Shown here: piece by piece, positions 12,776 to 24,989 of the stretch
Layout of the letters: the number at the start of each line of letters is the position of its first letter
Position numbering within the stretch: the first letter of the stretch is position 1
From: Parasponia andersonii
Taxonomy: Eukaryota; Streptophyta; Magnoliopsida; Rosales; Cannabaceae
Assembly (NCBI GenBank): GCA_002914805.1
Contig: JXTB01000225.1
Coordinates: forward strand, 504,067-568,066
Reading direction: 5' to 3'
Length of the DNA stretch: 64,000 nucleotides
The notes under the pieces: generated by a model
The model's input: only the letters and a program-made list of their open reading frames with translations
Databases searched by the model: none
Told to the model about the DNA's origin: nothing
Program-made: the position numbers and the translations under genes

Positions 12776-15700
12776 ATGATACCTTCAAGAATGACAACCA
12801 TAATTATACTTCCCGATACTGACGGGAATCCACCAGACGCTGAAGGAAGCTCCGGGGGAGCGCAGCTTGGACTGGAGCAAAAGTTGGACCAGATGCTCGC
12901 CGCACTGGCAGAAGCAAGCCAGAAAGCAGAGATTGCTCACGAGGCCGTCATGGGTTTAAAAGATGAAGTCACAGAGGTGCGCAGGGATAACTCCCGCCTC
13001 GAGGGGCTGCTGGCAAGCGAAGCCAGGAGCGAGCAAAGGGAAGATTTCGACGCTGAAATCCAACGAGAGTATGGGAGCCAACCGCCGAGAGAAATGCCCG
13101 CCCCATCCTGATCGGGGATGCAAGGAGAGCAACAAAGCCAGACGAGGCCGTTCCGAGCCAAAGTGGCAGTGGACAGAAGACCCTAAGAAAGCCTTGAAGG
13201 TGTGCTTCCCAACTGGAAGCAAGAAATGATAGCAAAGCTGAGTAGGAGGCTTGGGGCCCATCACAGCCAGACCCCCAATGACCTTGCCGAACAAACCGTG
13301 CGAGGGATTGGCTGAACTGCCTTTACCGATTGGATCCAGATAGAGCCCAAGCCGAGAGACTTCACTATTCCAACCTTCAGGCCATTCGAAGGGAAAACCG
13401 ACTCCCTCGATCATATATACCATTTTCAGCAGAAGATGGACTTGGAAACAAGGGACGAAGTTGTAACCTGCAAGGTCTTCTCTACAACCCTGGCGGGACA
13501 GGCCCTATTATGGTTTAGACAGCTCCCTGAGAAATCCATAAATGGGTTTGAGGATTTTTGTAAACTTTTCTTGAAGCAGTACACGGGTGCCCGGAGGCAG
13601 CAGAAAACCATGCGAGACCTTGACATACTGGAACAGACCGTAAACGAGTCTCTGATAGAATACCTGACGCGTTTCCTAGAGGTGATATCCTTAGTACACA
13701 ATGCCAATTCGGTACAAGCTACAAGCTCGTTTGTTAGGGGCCTGCAGCCAAGATCGATGCTATCGGATCACCTGCTCTTGAACCTTCCGTACGACATGGC
13801 AGACGTCCAGGCCAAATCAGAAGGGATATTCAGGGTGCCGGAAAGCCGCCAGAAAACACCCAAGGCATCCGCCATGATAACAACAGCGCCGGTGTAAACC
13901 CCGGTCCCGCAAGGGGTAAAGAGGCCGCACCAGACCGAGGGCCAATTCCGAAATAGGAAGCCCCCATCCAAGGTGGACAAGAAGGCGACAAGAGGAGGAA
14001 GGTGTTTCGCAACCCACTGCCGAAATATGAGCTCAACACGCCAATTGACGTGATCTACCTACAAAACAAGGATAGGGGCATTTTCAAAGACCCGCCCAAA
14101 TCCGGTGTTCCTGAGCACATGAAAAATAGGAACAGGTATTGCCAATTTCACAAAGATCACAGACATGACACCATCAACTGCCGCAACCTCTACGCGCAGG
14201 TCATGACAGCAATTCATGCCGGCAAATTGAAGCAGTACGTAAAGACTGGCGAAATCCAGCCGCTGGAAGACGCCACTAGGCCCGATAAAGGCAAGCAGAC
14301 CCAGGCCTCCGAGTCAGAAGACCAGCCCCTGAGGATAGTGCCGATCATCATGGGCAGACCCGAGCAGACCTAGGGTCAGGAGGAGAAGGAAAGGTGCCTA
14401 AGAAAAACCAAAGAGAGGGTGAAGCGCCTGAGGGGGATGAGACATTCCGTAAACCATTTGAGGGTGGGCGAAAACTGCGTCTTTGCCGCCCCCATCGCCT
14501 TCACCCAGCAAGACTTGATCACGGTGCACCTGCCACACGACGATCCCCTGGAAATTAAGCTGCAGATCGATTCCACGTTGGTCGGAAGGGTCTTGATCAA
14601 TGGTGGAAGCAGCGTCAATATCTTGTTCCTCAGCACGTTCAAGAACATGGGCCTGAATCGAAACGCGCTCAGGCTGACCTGCCAGCCACTGTTCGCTTTC
14701 GATAGTACCAAGGTCAGCCCTTTGGGCGTTGTGACCTTGAAGATCTGCGCAGCGGAGAGATGCTTGGATGTGGACTTCGTCGTTATCAACTACCCGTCCT
14801 CCTTCAACGTCATCATGGGGAGAGGATGGATCCACGCCATATACGGAGTCACCTCCACCTTCTACCAGGTCTTGAGATGTCTATCAAAGGATAGTACCTA
14901 TATGATAGACTTCAAATGAGACCAGGCCTTCACAAGGAAATATTTCTCAACATCCCTAAAGGGACCCGATGTGAGTACGAACTCCCTGATGGGGAACGAA
15001 TAGCAATCAAAGGACCGCCTGCCGGCATACATGAAATGGATCGAGGAGGACTCTGACGGACCAGAGTCTGCGATTGAGGGGTGGCGGTCCCTTTGAAAGA
15101 GACAGAGCCGATGAAGGTAATACTAATCGGGACCCTGTTGCAAGAAGAGGAAAAGCACGAGCTGTTGGGATTCCTGAGGTAGAGCCAAGATGTCTTTGCT
15201 TGGTCCTACGACGACATGCCTGAGATTGACCCTGCGCATGCCTATCACTGGTTGAACATAGATCCTAATTTCCCTTCGGTCAGGTAGAGACCCCGAAGGT
15301 TCGCGCCAAGGAAAAACAGGGCAATCAATAAGGAGGTAGAGATGCTACTGGAGAACGGCCTAATCATGAAATACTTATACCCATGCTGGATCTCCAACTC
15401 GGTGGTAGTGAAGAAGAAGAATGGCGACGACCGAACTTGTATAGACTTCATCAACTTGAACTAGGCTTGCCCAAAGGATAGCTTCTCTCTGCCGAAGATC
15501 GACCAAATGGTAGACGCAACTACAGGATTTGACAAGATGAGTTTTTTGGATGCTTACTTGGGATATAACCAGATCCCCCTGTATGAGGAAGATCAAATCC
15601 ACATGGCATTTATTACAGAGTGAGGCCTGTACTGTTACAGGCGTATGCCGTTTGGTTTGAAGAATACAGGGGCGACCTACCAGAGGCTCATGAACAAAAT

Positions 15701-18295
15701 GTTCGCCGGACAGTTAGGAAAAACTATGGAAGTCTATATCAATGATATGGTCGTGAAGAGCAGAGAAGCTTCGGGCCATCTAGGACATTTGGATGAATGT
15801 TTCCAGATTCTGAGGCAATATCGGATACATCTAAACCCCAAGAAATGCGCCTTCAGGGTGTCCTCCGGCCAGTTCCTGGGGCACATCGTAAGCAGAAGGG
15901 GTATTGAGGCCAACCCTACCTAGTTGTCCTCTATCACAGACGTGCAGAGACCCTCGATTTTTCGGGAAGTCCAGCGCCTAGCCGGGAAGATAGCTGCCCT
16001 CAGTCGGTTCGTCTCCAAGATGTCTGATTGATGCGAGCCTTTCTTCCAGTGTATAAAGAGAAGCTCCACTATTGTTTCGAGAGAGGAGCAGGACAAGGCA
16101 CTGGCAGTTCTCAAGCTATACCTAAGTCATCTGCCTATCCTGACTTCCTCGGTAGAGGGGGAGCACCTGTACACTTATTTGGTAGTGTTCGAAGTAGCGA
16201 TCAGTGCCGTACTATTCATCGAGGAAGACAGCAAGCAAAAGCCGGTGTTTTATACAAGCCATATGCTCCTTGATGCTGAGACGCGATATAGTATGGCGGA
16301 GAAACTGGTCCTCGCTCTGGTCAACGCTAAGAAGATACTCAGGCAATACTTTGAAGTACACTCTATTACCGTGTACACGGATTTCCCCATTCGGTAGATC
16401 TTGGCTAAACCAGACCTATCAGGGTGACTAACCAAGTGGGCTATCGAACTAGGGATATACGACATCGAGTATCGGCCCCGAGTAGCGAAGAAGGGGCAGG
16501 TCATAGCGGATTTCCTGGTGGAAATCAAATCCTTCGACGATCTGCATGATTCACTTCAAATGTCTCAGCCTCGCCACCCTTTAGCCTGGACCCTCTACAC
16601 CGACAGATCTACGAATGCCTTAGGGTGAGGTATCGGGATAGTCCTGCAGACCCCAACAGGACTCAGAGTAGAGAAAGCCTTGAGGCTCAGCTTCCAGGCC
16701 ACGAACAATGAGGCGGAGTATGAGACCGTGCTGCAAGGCCTTGAATTGGCCCTACATTTTGGAGTAGAGAGCATCGCAGTAATGACCGACTCGCAGTTGG
16801 TTGTGGGTTAAGTCAGGGGAGACTTCGAAGTAAAAGAACCAAGATTACACAGGTACTTTTCCAAAGTAATGGGGGCAAAAGCCCGCTTTAGTAGCTTTAA
16901 TATCGAACAGATTCCCAGAGAGATGAACCAGAAGGTTGATAAGCTAGCTAAGAGTGCGTCGACTGGAGGAACAGGACACGCAGAGATTCTCCTGGAGGAC
17001 AGGAATACAGAGGACCTCTCGGAGACCCCTGCACGTCATGTATTTGCAGCCTGCTCCACAGACGAGGGATGGATGAAGCCCATCACCCAGTATTTGACAT
17101 TGGAGAACCTACCTGTAGATCCCCAAGAAGCGAGGTCGATGAGGCTGAAGGCTGCCAGATACTCGATGGTGGGGGAACAACTATATAGGAGATCAATAAT
17201 AGGACTAATGCTACGGTATGTAGGTCCCGTCGAAGCGCAGAAACTGATGGAAGAAATCCACGAGGGAGTATGAAGCAACCACTCTAGCGGACGTAGCCTC
17301 GCTCACAAGACTCTGACGACCGGATACTTCTGGCCATACATGATGACAGAGGTGGCCTAGTTCGTCAACAAATGTGATAAGTGCCAGAGGTTCGCCCCCA
17401 TGAAACGCCGACTCACGGAGGATCTCCATTCAAACATAACGCCCTGGCCGTTCGCCAAGTAGGGTTTGGACATCGTCAGAGAGCTCCCCAGAAGTCCAAG
17501 GGGGAGAAGGTATGTCCTACTGGCCACAGATTATTTCACCAGATAGGTAGAGGCCGAAGCCTATGCAACTGTAAACAAAGCAGACACAATTAACTTCATT
17601 TGGAAAAGTATAATCTGTCGGTACGAGATTCCGAAAGAGATACACACCGATCATAGCACACAGTTCCAAAATACTAAGCTCAAGGAGTTGTGCGAGCTGT
17701 ATGATATAAGGCTCAGTTTCTCTTCCGTGAACTACCCTCAGAGGAATGGCCGAGCAGAGGCAACGAACAAAGCCATATTCAGCAATATCAAAAAGAACTT
17801 ACAGGAGGCTAAAATTGGTGGTTAGAAGAGCTACTGGCCGTTGTGTGGGTCCATCGAACCACGGAGCAGAGGTCAACTGGAAGAAAGCCATTCGCCATGG
17901 TCTACGGATCAGAGGCTGTGATCCCGACTAAGATTGGCCTCCCGACCCTTCGCTCCGAAGTGGTGAGAGATGCCCCCTTAAACGAACAGCAACTAAGCCA
18001 CAACACAGTCCTCTTGGAAGAAATGAGAAACATGGCTCTGGTCCTCCGGGCCTCATACCACCAACAGGCTAGGTCCTACTATGCAAAGAAGGTCAGTGCT
18101 CGACGATTTAATGCAGGGGATTGGGTCTTGAAAATCAAAACAAGGAATTCCTCAAAACTGGACTCCAATTAGATTGGACCATATGAGGTGATCAAAGCAC
18201 TTGACGATGGTGCGTATGTCCTGAAAGAACTCAAGACCGGAAAGGACTTGCCGAACACGTGGAATGCTCAGCACTTGAAAAAGTATCATGTGTGA
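12776..18295 (+). pseudogene. Decayed gag-pol polyprotein of gypsy element A
   Basis: Gag starts at the ATG at 12776 (paralogous start in element B at 40344). Its retrotransposon-gag helix region lies around 13436-13897, and a CX2HX4HX4C zinc knuckle around 14140. The aspartic protease motif lies at about 14599 but reads N-G-G-S-S where element B has D-G-G-S-S, so the catalytic Asp is lost. The RT catalytic YxDD box is YIND at 15735-15746. The first RNase H covers about 16070-16530 and the second, archaeal-type RNase H about 16590-16990. Integrase runs from about 17270 (HHCC-like zinc region near 17365-17390) to the terminal TGA at 18293-18295. At least three reading frames are used and stops are frequent, so no functional polyprotein can be made. 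The enzymes would normally carry out replication and integration of the element. Confidence 0.9.
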
Positions 18296-18427
18296 GACAC
18301 ACGCATATGATGTAAGACCCATGTGAATGCTTATATTATTGAAAAGCTTAAATCCAAAATAGGTCAATTTTCCTTTTTGCCGCACAGATTTATCTTTTGA
18401 ATCGCTATGGAAAAGAGTCTGCCCACA

Positions 18428-18990
18428 GTGGCAGACCCCACACACTATTCGCACAATCAAAAATAATCGTACTATAGGGATCACGTCGCTTGCTGACGAC
18501 CCGAGAAAACGTACGAAGAGGAAAGAGCTGCGCAATCAAAAACTTGCAAGCAGACCTCAAAAACGATCATACTATGGGAATCATATCGTGCAATAAAATG
18601 CTTGCCGACAACCCGAGAAAACGTACGAAGAGGAAAGAGCTGCGCAACCAAAAACTTGCCACCAGACCTCAAAAATGATCATACTATAGGAATCACATCG
18701 TGCAATAAAATACTTGCCAATGGCCTAAGAAAATACATGAAGAGGAAAGAGCTGCGCAACCAAAAACTTGCCAGTAGACCTCAAAAACGATTGTACTGTA
18801 GGGATCACATCGCTTGCTGATGATCCAAGAAAACGTACGAAGAGGAAAGAGTTGCACAACCAAAAACTTGCCAGCAGACCTCGAAAATGATCGTACTATG
18901 GGAATCACGTTGTGCAACGAAAGGATTGTCGACGGCCCGAGAAAACATATGAAGAAGGAAGAGTCGCACAACGAAAGTTTGCAACCTGCC
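18428..18990 (+). repeat. Tandem array of 100-112-bp units, element A
   Basis: About five units carry the core 'gagaaaacgtacgaagaggaa' (written here with changes between units) at 18503, 18615, 18727, 18827 and 18939. The spacings are thus 112, 112, 100 and 112 bp; the short unit lacks about 12 bp (a 'cgtgcaataaaa'-type segment). The array sits just 3' of pol. Element B carries an expanded relative of the same array at 46200-47432. Confidence 0.9.
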
Positions 18991-19011
18991 CTCGAAGGAA
19001 AGCATGGACAG

Positions 19012-19445
19012 GGTCTACCCGTTGGAAGTAGACCTTCCCCAAGGAGTATCTTAGCTATGCGAAAAGGTGAAGGTTGAAGGGGTTAAGGTCTACCCGTTGG
19101 AAGCGGACCCTCCCCAGACAACATTGTAGCCGCACGCGTGGTGAAGTTTAAAGGGGTTACGGTCTACCCGTTGGAAGCAAAGCCTCCCCAGACAACATTT
19201 TTGCGGCATGCAAAGCAAAGGTTAAAGGGGTCAGGGTCTACCCGTTGGAAGCAGACCCTCCCCAGACAACATTTTAGCAGCATGCAAAGTAAAGGTTAAA
19301 GAGGTCAGGGTCTACCCGTTGGAAGCGGACCCTCCCTAGACAACATTTTAGTGGCATGCAAAGCAAAAGATAAAGGGGTCAGGGTCTACCTGTTGGAAGC
19401 AGACCCTCCCGTGAGAACATTTTATTACGCATATACCAGGCACAA
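19012..19445 (+). repeat. Tandem array of 74-bp hairpin units, element A
   Basis: The word GGTCTACCCGTTGGAAG (one change in the last unit) begins at 19012, 19087, 19161, 19235, 19309 and 19383, a regular 74-75-bp period over six units. Most units contain the inverted pair AGGGTCT...AGACCCT, a 7-bp stem with a short loop, so the transcript would fold into a series of hairpins. I see no such array in element B. Confidence 0.92.
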
Positions 19446-20050
19446 AGACAGAAGTTAAAATCGAGCCCTGTTTATTATTTCCCAAAGTACAAAGGGCATA
19501 GTCGACAGGGACGTGCACCGGAAGCTCTATTTGCGAGAAGCAGGTCTTGGACGGACTCGCAGAGATACATCATAGTGGTAACGTCCCGTTTGCTCCCGAT
19601 AAGAGCTGAGCCCAGGCCTTTTCCTCTGCAGTGACGGGTCTAAATAGTGGCTAACCAACCCCTAGAGCTGGTTCCAAGCGCGTTCCCATTTAGGGTCAGA
19701 GAAGTCCAGCTACACGCATGGATCGAATTTTGGTAAGACAAGTCATAACAGAAGTTATACTCCCTTAAAACCGGATGAGCCGGAACCCACATCCCTATCT
19801 CCAGAACTGATCTTGTCGATCATAGCTCGAGGAGGACCCACTAACTCGAAATCATGTACGACTGAGCCCAACCCAAATGCCGGCTGCACTTTCGACAAAG
19901 GAACGGTGTCATAAATGATATATGACCTTAACCCTAGACGCAGTAAACTAAAGAAAAAGAGAAAAGACTAAAGGAAACTGCACTTTTTTATTATTTATAC
20001 AGATGGTTACAGCAAGGGTCAACTCTACAAATGTACAAAAACCAGGGACC
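19446..20050. other. Non-coding interior of element A between the tandem array and the antisense gene
   Basis: No domain is recognised on either strand. By position it would be the 3' flank of the antisense gene at 20051-23178. Confidence 0.5.
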
Positions 20051-23000
20051 CTAATTACCTCCGTCTGGGGGAGCACAACCAGTTTCAGCACTTGGACCAT
20101 CCCCGGTGGAAGGTGGCGAACCAGGGTCGGAGTCTTCAGTGGATAAAATGACCGCACCAGACCCCTCGCCAGTTAAAGCCTCAAGACCAGGCTGACCGTT
20201 AGGGACCTCTGAGGTTTGCTCTAGCGGACTAGAAACGGGGATAAGCTCCTTGGCAACAGAGGCAAACGTAGAGGGCCTATCTTTTTCCGCGGCAAGCATC
20301 TTCAGCACGTCAGCAGAGTACGCGATGTTGATCTCATTCCCAAGCTGCAGCATGTAATACTTGACGGAATAGTGGTCTCTCTCGATGCTTTTTTGCTTGT
20401 CAAACTGGTTTGGCGTTACCATCTCCGTGTGGCCTTCGAATTCCCTGTTCTCCCAGCTAGACCTGTAACTTTCCGCAGAAAGGACATCCACCTACCTCTG
20501 ATACCTCGTTTTTAGTTTTTCCGTGTCCGCTTGTCTATCCCTCAGTGCCGTCAGCCTCAGCTTCGCTTGCCGCTGTAACAAGTCAACCAAAAGGGTGTTA
20601 ATGTCAGTAAGGTCTTCACTGTGCTTGCAAAATAAATCTACTTGAGTCCCCATCAATTTTACGTGATCCAAGTAAAGATGTCGGCTTAGCTCATTCGACT
20701 GGTCGAGTCTGCGTTGCAAAGAATGGGCCTCCAGTTTGGCTCTCGCTTCAGCTTTCCTCGTCTCTTTAGCATCATCAATGGCCCTATCGCGAGTGAGGAA
20801 GGCCGGCCCCATCTCCACCCCAGCGCTCTGCAGCTCTTGCTCCTTGACCTTGAGCTCGTTTTGGGCCAGTCTGACGGCCTCGGATTGAGCAAGCCCATCG
20901 GCCTCCGCTTCGGCCAGTCTCATAGCTAGCTCCTCGTGCCTGACCCTCTCGACACTCAGGGTGTGAGCCACCGCGCTGCTGACCCTAGCCTCATCGAGGC
21001 TCCGATACAAGTCGAAGTCAGTCCTCAACTTGGCAAGGGCAGCCTCGTTGCGCTCATCCAGTACAGAGCGGGAGTTCAACTCCTCGGTCAGGGCCCTAGC
21101 ATGAGAGGAATAGAAAGACCGGATGGCGGCTAGCTACAAGATAAATGAAAAAGAGGTCAGCATTTAGCAAGGATGCAGAGAAATATGGAGGTAACCAGAC
21201 GAGCCAAACTTGCGCGAAGGTACAGCTAGCGACGAGCCGACGTTCTCTAAGGAGAGCGCCTCCAGCTCGGGTCCTGCGGCTGGACCCTCTCCTTAGGCAT
21301 CGTCCGCATCTGCAGAACGCGATTCCACCCTGCAAACCACGAGGGCGCCCTATCCCCCAACTGGGCACACCTTCGAAAGCGGTGGCAGGGACGAAGGAAA
21401 GCTAGGCGCCGCTGAGCGCGCTGTCGACGACGGTGGGGGGTGGTGCATCCTCAGCAGAAGACGCCATGGCAGTTCCCAACATATCAGCCATTTCGGTCGC
21501 TGTCCACCTTGGAGCCCCGCCTAAATGTGATTTTTCGATCTTGTCTTGACCATTCCCCCCCGACGAGCCACTGCGCGCAGACCTTCTTCTCCTCGGAAAG
21601 GTCAACGTAGCCCCATCGTCGTAGTTGTCAGAAGAAGGGGTAACCTTGCCTCTCTTCTCCGCTGGGCCCTTCTTTTCTTTGGATGAGCCGGCCTCGTGGC
21701 GCCACTTTATTGGAACCAGCAGAGGGGAAGACAGCTGAGATTTCAACCTCGGAGCCCCCCCGCTGAGCTCAGCGATCTCCCCACCGAGGCAAGCAGCACC
21801 AGACCCTGCGCTCGCCTTCGAACCAGAGTCGGGAGTGGAGGAGTTTGGAGCAGCAGATCCCCCGGGCATGCTTAAGGGCACCCCCTTGCCATGTACGGCC
21901 GTCGTTTCCCCAGTCGGAGGTCCGCTTGCACCAGAATGGGGGACCACAGGTGCTTCATCCTCTGAAGACACCACGAGACGCCGGCCAGCGGTCACCTTGG
22001 GGCGAGCTTTGTGTCCAGCGGTACTCCCCTTGACGGGGGAAGGGTCTGCCGAGGGGCCCATCTCGGAACCTATAAAGAACAAACAACAGAGTTAGATCAC
22101 AGCTATAACCCGATCGACAAAGCTCCAGGATGCGAAAATGAACTCACCTCTATCCCTCTTAGGGGCAGCGACTTCCTTCCTGCGGAGCCTGACGCACTCT
22201 TCGGTCACGAGCCTCATGGCCTCTTCAAGCTCGTGGCTAGTCAGCGTCACCAGGTCGTTAGAACTCGCCAATTGGCTTGAAGCTGTAACTTGACGACCCA
22301 CTATGGCGATACGGTCGTGCTCATCCCGGCGGAATCGGTTCAGGGAAAAGGCATCAAGTCGGCTCCGCGAGTGCTTCGTGATAACCCAGGTATCCAGGGG
22401 GAAGGGAAGGTATGAAACCATCCTAGGTATCATATTCATCACCTGGGGGTTGAGGACAGCCTGGATGTGTCAGCAGTCTCTAAGAGACCCGAAGATGACA
22501 ATCCCTTCCAGCCCTTTGAGCCACCCTGCCGACAAACGCGGCTCAAACCTATTTTCTTCTGCAGAGGCTGCACAAGATAAAATAACGTGAGCAATAATAG
22601 AACGCAGACCCGAAAATCACAACCTAGCACTTACTCTGCAGGAAAACCGAAGGAATTTGGAAATGCTCTCCATTCACCCAAGGAGAGCACCATGCCCCTC
22701 CAATGGCATACAGCCTAGAGTGGGAGTCCCATTGCTTCTCCGACCTTAGCAAGCCCCAGAAAATATGACGTCCCGGGAGCGGTTGAAGGTGAAAGGTGGA
22801 GTAAGAGCTCTTTTTGGGGATAAGGGTGAGTTTGTAAGCATAAAAGACCACCTCCAGGTCGATATGCATGTTATAAAGAACCGACAGGGTGGAGATCCTC
22901 ATCAGGATCATGACCCCGTTTGCATTTACCTGCATCGGTTGGATCCCCGTCAGGGAGAAGAACTGGTGGATCAGAGGAGGAAGAGGGAACCGCAACCATT

Positions 23001-23178
23001 CGAGATGTTTTCTTCCCAAAATAATAGAGCCTTCGGGGGCAGAGGGGCGAAGATACCAATCCGCAGGGCCCTCGACACTTTGTAACGTGACTCTGCCAGG
23101 GAGGCAGAGCTGTCTCCTCAACGAATCTAACTCTAAGTCCACGACGGGGCAAAGTTCCTAATCTTGATTCGAGGCCAT
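20051..23178 (-). pseudogene. Antisense extra gene (aORF) of element A: putative gypsy-type transposon domain protein, intron-containing
   Basis: Read leftwards. ATG at 23178; exon 1 23178-22635 (544 nt), intron 22634-22568 (GTAAGT...TTGTGCAG), exon 2 22567-22148, intron 22147-22070 (GTGAGT...TTTATAG), exon 3 from 22069 to at least 21402, and a last exon from 21133 (after ...TTGTAG) to the stop at 20051. The donor of the last intron is not resolved. Exon 1 matches the plant 'putative gypsy type transposon' family: a Leu/Pro-rich patch (FPLPPLIHQFF), then G-I-x-P-M-Q-x-N-x-N-G. Exon 3 is Ser/Pro-rich and the last exon is a long Ala/Glu/Leu coiled coil. Breaks: TAG at codon 7 (23160-23158), one TGA in exon 2, TAG at 20494-20492. 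Function of the family is unknown. Extra ORFs in this position are known in Tat elements (for example Grande gene 23); the splicing model is my inference from conservation with element B. Confidence 0.7.
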
Positions 23179-23301
23179 TGTTCTGGATATGATCGTAAGA
23201 ACAAAAGTCTTTAGAAAGGAGAGAAGTCAGAAACCCTAAGATTTTACAAGGTTGGAATAATTGGAAATTTTAGTAAAGTAGTAAATGAGTGTAAATGCGA
23301 C

Positions 23302-23308
23302 TTTTATG
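23302..23308 (-). promoter_or_regulatory. TATA-like box of the antisense gene in element A
   Basis: On the minus strand this reads CATAAAA, about 125 bp before the ATG at 23178, and is followed by a pyrimidine-rich leader. Element B has a better match (TATAAAAA) at the corresponding place (50549-50542). Promoter activity is inferred. Confidence 0.45.
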
Positions 23309-23497
23309 GAGGGAGAACCAAAGAGTTTTCTGGAAAAAGGTAGAGCAAGGAAGACCGAACTGTCGGAATTTCAAAATTTAAAAAATTGTGACATGGGATA
23401 GCGTGCCTTCGTGTCGGCTGTGGGGGAGCCACGTGTATCCCTGAAATTGAATAAATAGAGAAATGATTTCCCCACTTGACGGATACGAATCCTTCAA

Positions 23498-23516
23498 GTA
23501 GGGAAATTGGGGCAGT
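23498..23516 (+). other. Polypurine tract of gypsy element A
   Basis: AGTAGGGAAATTGGGGCAGT immediately precedes the 3' LTR. Position and purine content fit the plus-strand primer; element B has a closely similar tract at about 50744-50762. Confidence 0.7.
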
Positions 23517-24365
23517 TGTGAGACCCGTTCCCAAATCATACACCACGTAGACGGTTAAGTGGCGGAACAGGTCATAAACGGGACACACCATCCAACATGT
23601 ATCCAGAGTGACTAGTTAAAGGCCATGCGAGTCGCATATACTGCCTCTTAGGCCATTGGGTTGTCCGAGGCTAGGGCCGAGCCCATCCCAGACCTTGGAT
23701 GGACTCGGCCCAGTCCGATCCTTACCTCGACAGCTAGGGGTCAGAAGCCCCAAGGGTCTTCCACCAGAGTATAATGGGAAGCAACTCGCAGCTCCAGACC
23801 CAGACAAAGCATTTAATGTAATCTTGAGTAGGTGTACGCAGAGGACAAATCATCCTGACAGAATGGCAATTTGTCCAAACCTCACCCCTGACAGACTTGA
23901 GCCATAGGAGACGACAGAAACTAGACTACAGTGGTACAAGGGGAATCACGGCAATCTCGGCCCGTGACCTATGGAGTAAGAGAAAAGATAAACAAGAAGC
24001 CATCGATAAAAGGGTTTCGGTCATAGGATTGAGAACAAGAAGGTTCACAATTTCAGGACTATATATATGAGTCATACGTCCCAAAAAAGAGAGCATGTAC
24101 GCATATGAAAAAGAAGTATTTAAAAAAGTTTATGAGCAAGAGAAAAGATATACTCATACAGAGAAAAACTAAATCTTGGCTACCCAGAATCAAAGATAAA
24201 CAACTGACTTAAGCATCAGAGAGTCTTTTCAGGTGGCCACCCCCGCCTCTCCGACCCTGCCTGAAGCCAGAAATATTTTGGGATAGCAAGGATACGAAGA
24301 TAGTTGGAAGGTGTAACATCAACAATTCAACGATACGTGGATAGCTGGTTGAAACCGCTCCAACA
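23517..24365 (+). repeat. 3' LTR of gypsy element A
   Basis: The 849-bp LTR starts TGTGAGACCCG and ends CCAACA, followed by the CTTAT target duplication at 24366-24370. A TATA-like stretch (CTATATATATGAG) lies near 24059. It is 26 bp longer than the 5' LTR. Confidence 0.93.
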
Positions 24366-24370
24366 CTTAT

Positions 24371-24985
24371 GTTCAAATGTTTACTGGAATCGGACCCATT
24401 TCATAATTAATATACCAAATCAGTTCGTCAATAAATTCATTCAATTCATGTTGGTATGGTCGCAATCTATTATGCAACCAAGGAAAAAACTAAAAGATCC
24501 TTATTGGAAAAAACATAAAAATCGAGAAAATGTCATTGTCATCTCACATATTATTACCTCGGCCACATGTGCCTATTTCATTGCATATACCGATATAAGG
24601 TAGCGGTAGCAACCTTGGTTTTTTCTTTTCTTTTAATTTTTTATTTATTTTGTGTGTCACGTATTCATACATTATACTTTTATATGACTCGACCATGCAT
24701 TTAGACCAATTAGGCTTTTTCCAAATGAAGTCGTTTGCTCTTACAGAAAATAGATTTGGTCTTCCTTCATCTCTCCTTCGAGTTCGATTTTATCTTGAAA
24801 GACTCTTCATGATTAGCTTTCTACTGCTTCTTTTTTGATAAAGTGAGGTTTTTATCTTCCGACTTGTTGTTGTTTCTGTCATTCCTTGGTTAAGGGCTCA
24901 TCATATTTATTTGTTGATTATCTTTTTGTTGTGCAGCTTTGATCGGCCATGTCTTTTTTATTTTGTATTTCAGTCTTTCTAGAGG
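24371..24985. other. Gene-free stretch between element A and the LINE fragment
   Basis: No recognisable domain. It may contain further, unrecognisable LINE sequence, because the LINE fragment starting near 24990 has no clear 5' boundary. Confidence 0.4.
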
Positions 24986-24989
24986 GCTC

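Larger units (their letters stand above)
11848..24365 (+). mobile_element. Ty3/gypsy LTR retrotransposon A, Tat lineage (12.5 kb, decayed)
   Basis: Two LTRs (11848-12670 and 23517-24365) are flanked by a perfect 5-bp target duplication, CTTAT (11843-11847 and 24366-24370), so this is a complete insertion. Order on the plus strand: 5' LTR, primer-binding site, gag, protease, RT, RNase H, archaeal-type RNase H, integrase, two tandem-repeat arrays, an antisense extra gene, polypurine tract, 3' LTR. A second RNase H and an extra ORF downstream of integrase are known hallmarks of the Tat lineage (Grande, Retand, Ogre relatives). The coding frames carry many stops and frameshifts, and the LTRs differ mostly by C/T and G/A transitions, as expected of an old methylated copy. 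The 5' LTR has lost its TG start (now CG). Element B at 39428-51582 belongs to the same family. Confidence 0.95.

Noticed and set aside
18428-19445. Regular repeats considered as a CRISPR-like array
   Set aside because: Units are direct tandem repeats without unique spacers, inside a plant retrotransposon.
24304-24603. 99-codon plus-strand frame
   Set aside because: It spans the end of the gypsy A 3' LTR and host flank and has no domain.
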